From: Promethearchaeota archaeon | Lineage (GTDB): Archaea > Asgardarchaeota > Lokiarchaeia > Sigynarchaeales > SOKP01 | DNA: 8,190 nucleotides | NCBI GenBank assembly: GCA_019894735.1 | Contig: JAGXOB010000092.1 | Span: forward strand, 1-8,190 | Direction of reading: 5' to 3' | In this document: positions 7,481-8,190 of the stretch, one piece after another | How positions within the stretch are numbered: position 1 is the first letter of the stretch | How the letters are laid out: every line of letters begins with the position of its first letter | Notes under the pieces: generated by a model | The model's database searches: none | Told to the model about the DNA's origin: nothing | The model's input: the letters and a program-made list of their open reading frames with translations, nothing else | Translations under genes and position numbers: made by a program

Positions 7481-7490
7481 TTGTATACAA
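7481..7490. promoter_or_regulatory. Perfect 10-base palindrome TTGTATACAA between DDAH-like and ilvD genes
   Basis: TTGTATACAA equals its own reverse complement. It lies about 40 bases upstream of the proposed ilvD box A and about 20 bases after the stop codon of the upstream hydrolase gene. A small dimeric regulator could bind such a site, but no second copy was noticed, no regulator is encoded here, and a palindrome this short may be chance. Confidence 0.2.
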
Positions 7491-7509
7491 CTTGTTAAAG
7501 TAGATTCTT

Positions 7510-8190
7510 CTAAAATCTGAGAGAGAGACAAGAAAGTCCTCCATCTAATTTTTCAAATTCAGACATGTCAAGTTCTAAGATGTTAAAATTATAGTTTTGG
7601 ATTTGATTTTTTAAGTCTGGATAACCCTTTGGGATAAGCACATATTCATTTATCCTAAGGCTATTTGTCGCGTATGCTTCGCTTTCTTGAACTTCAATAA
7701 GGTTATACTCCTTAAAATCAACATGATTTTTAAATTCCCCAGAAACAAGTAAAATTGAATCTCCTAAATAGGATATTCCTGTTTTTAAGTGAAGAACTTT
7801 TTTAAGAGGAACTGTGGACGAGGAATATCCGTATCTTTTCAAAATTTTTTTTAATTGATTGGCGCCTTCATTATTTGTTCTATTCGAAAGTCCTATGTAA
7901 TAATGTTCTTCAACCTTCATTACATCTCCTCCTTCTAACGTACCAGGGATTTTTATCGATTCAATATTGTCGTAAAATGTCTTTAATTTATCCCTAATTT
8001 CAATTTCTTCACCTTTTCTACTTTTCGCTCCAAGATTAGAAATTACAGCAAATTCCTTATCCACGATGGCAGTATCTTCAACAAATGCAGAATCTGGAAA
8101 GTTTTCGTTCTCATTTAATTCAATAACAGAAAGGTTACATTTTAATAGCGCTTTATTGTATTTTGAATGCTGTAGTAACGCCCTTTGATA
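7510..8190 (-). CDS. Dimethylargininase (DDAH)/arginine deiminase-family amidinohydrolase, 5' partial
   Basis: The frame stays open to the right edge, giving 226 visible residues; the N-terminus, perhaps 25-60 residues, is outside. The guanidine-modifying superfamily hydrolyses arginine or methylated arginines through a Cys-His pair, in the cytosol. Numbering from the edge, FPDSAFVEDTAIV (31-43) matches the substrate-binding Asp/Glu segment of DDAH, LEGGD (85-89) and IGLSNRTN are family signatures, HLKTG holds the probable catalytic His134, and DGGLSCLSLRF holds the probable nucleophile Cys221 near the C-terminus. All visible catalytic positions are intact. The GTG at 8064 could be taken for a start but would cut off FPDSAFVEDT, so the longer frame is correct. 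The product would be citrulline plus an amine or ammonia; choosing between dimethylarginine, arginine or another guanidino compound is not possible from this fragment. It lies 107 bases upstream of ilvD. Confidence 0.9.
   Translation of the reverse strand, partial: YQRALLQHSKYNKALLKCNLSVIELNENENFPDSAFVEDTAIVDKEFAVISNLGAKSRKGEEIEIRDKLKTFYDNIESIKIPGTLEGGDVMKVEEHYYIGLSNRTNNEGANQLKKILKRYGYSSSTVPLKKVLHLKTGISYLGDSILLVSGEFKNHVDFKEYNLIEVQESEAYATNSLRINEYVLIPKGYPDLKNQIQNYNFNILELDMSEFEKLDGGLSCLSLRF

Noticed and set aside
7403..7509. A tRNA, small RNA or riboswitch in the 107-base gap before ilvD
   Set aside because: The gap is almost entirely A and T with no stable stem, cloverleaf or leader-peptide codon run visible.
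8062..8064. GTG at 8064 as the start of the DDAH-like gene
   Set aside because: The frame continues to the window edge and encodes FPDSAFVEDT, a conserved substrate-binding segment of the family.

Overview
The window is A+T-rich and tightly packed: six protein genes fill nearly all of it and no gap is longer than about 110 bases. Several points suggest an archaeon. Classical Shine-Dalgarno sites are scarce. An archaeal box A-like element sits about 26-32 bases upstream of two minus-strand starts. The proteins are rich in Lys, Ile and Asn, and the M28 peptidase has internal membrane hairpins. I would guess an Asgard (Lokiarchaeia-like) or similar uncultured lineage, but that rests on general resemblance only. 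No rRNA, tRNA, CRISPR array, insertion sequence or phage gene was seen.

Left block, plus strand (1-2960). A thiamine-diphosphate enzyme of the acetolactate synthase superfamily, whose N-terminus lies outside the window, is followed 12 bases later by a glutamine synthetase-family protein. The two are probably co-transcribed. The glutamine synthetase ends only 6 bases from the end of a convergent gene.

Right block, minus strand (read from 8190 down to 2967). In transcription order: a dimethylargininase/arginine deiminase-family hydrolase (5' end outside the window); a 107-base gap with a likely promoter; an IlvD/Edd-family dehydratase; 14 bases later a membrane-embedded M28 metallopeptidase; and 27 bases after that a solitary N6-adenine DNA methyltransferase of the TaqI/Eco57I type, which appears to start at TTG and to have its own box A.

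How they fit together. Five of the six genes act on amino acids, peptides or small 2-oxo/hydroxy acids. The acetolactate synthase-like enzyme and IlvD could be two steps of branched-chain amino acid synthesis. However, no ilvC, ilvN or leu gene is present, the two genes lie on opposite strands, and the C-terminal tail of the ThDP enzyme looks closer to IolD-type enzymes, so a different acid or cyclitol pathway is possible. The methyltransferase has no visible restriction partner. No complete novel system can be shown here. The best leads are the membrane M28 peptidase, the altered active-site signature of the glutamine synthetase homologue, the IlvD with one cluster cysteine replaced by glycine, and the lone methyltransferase.
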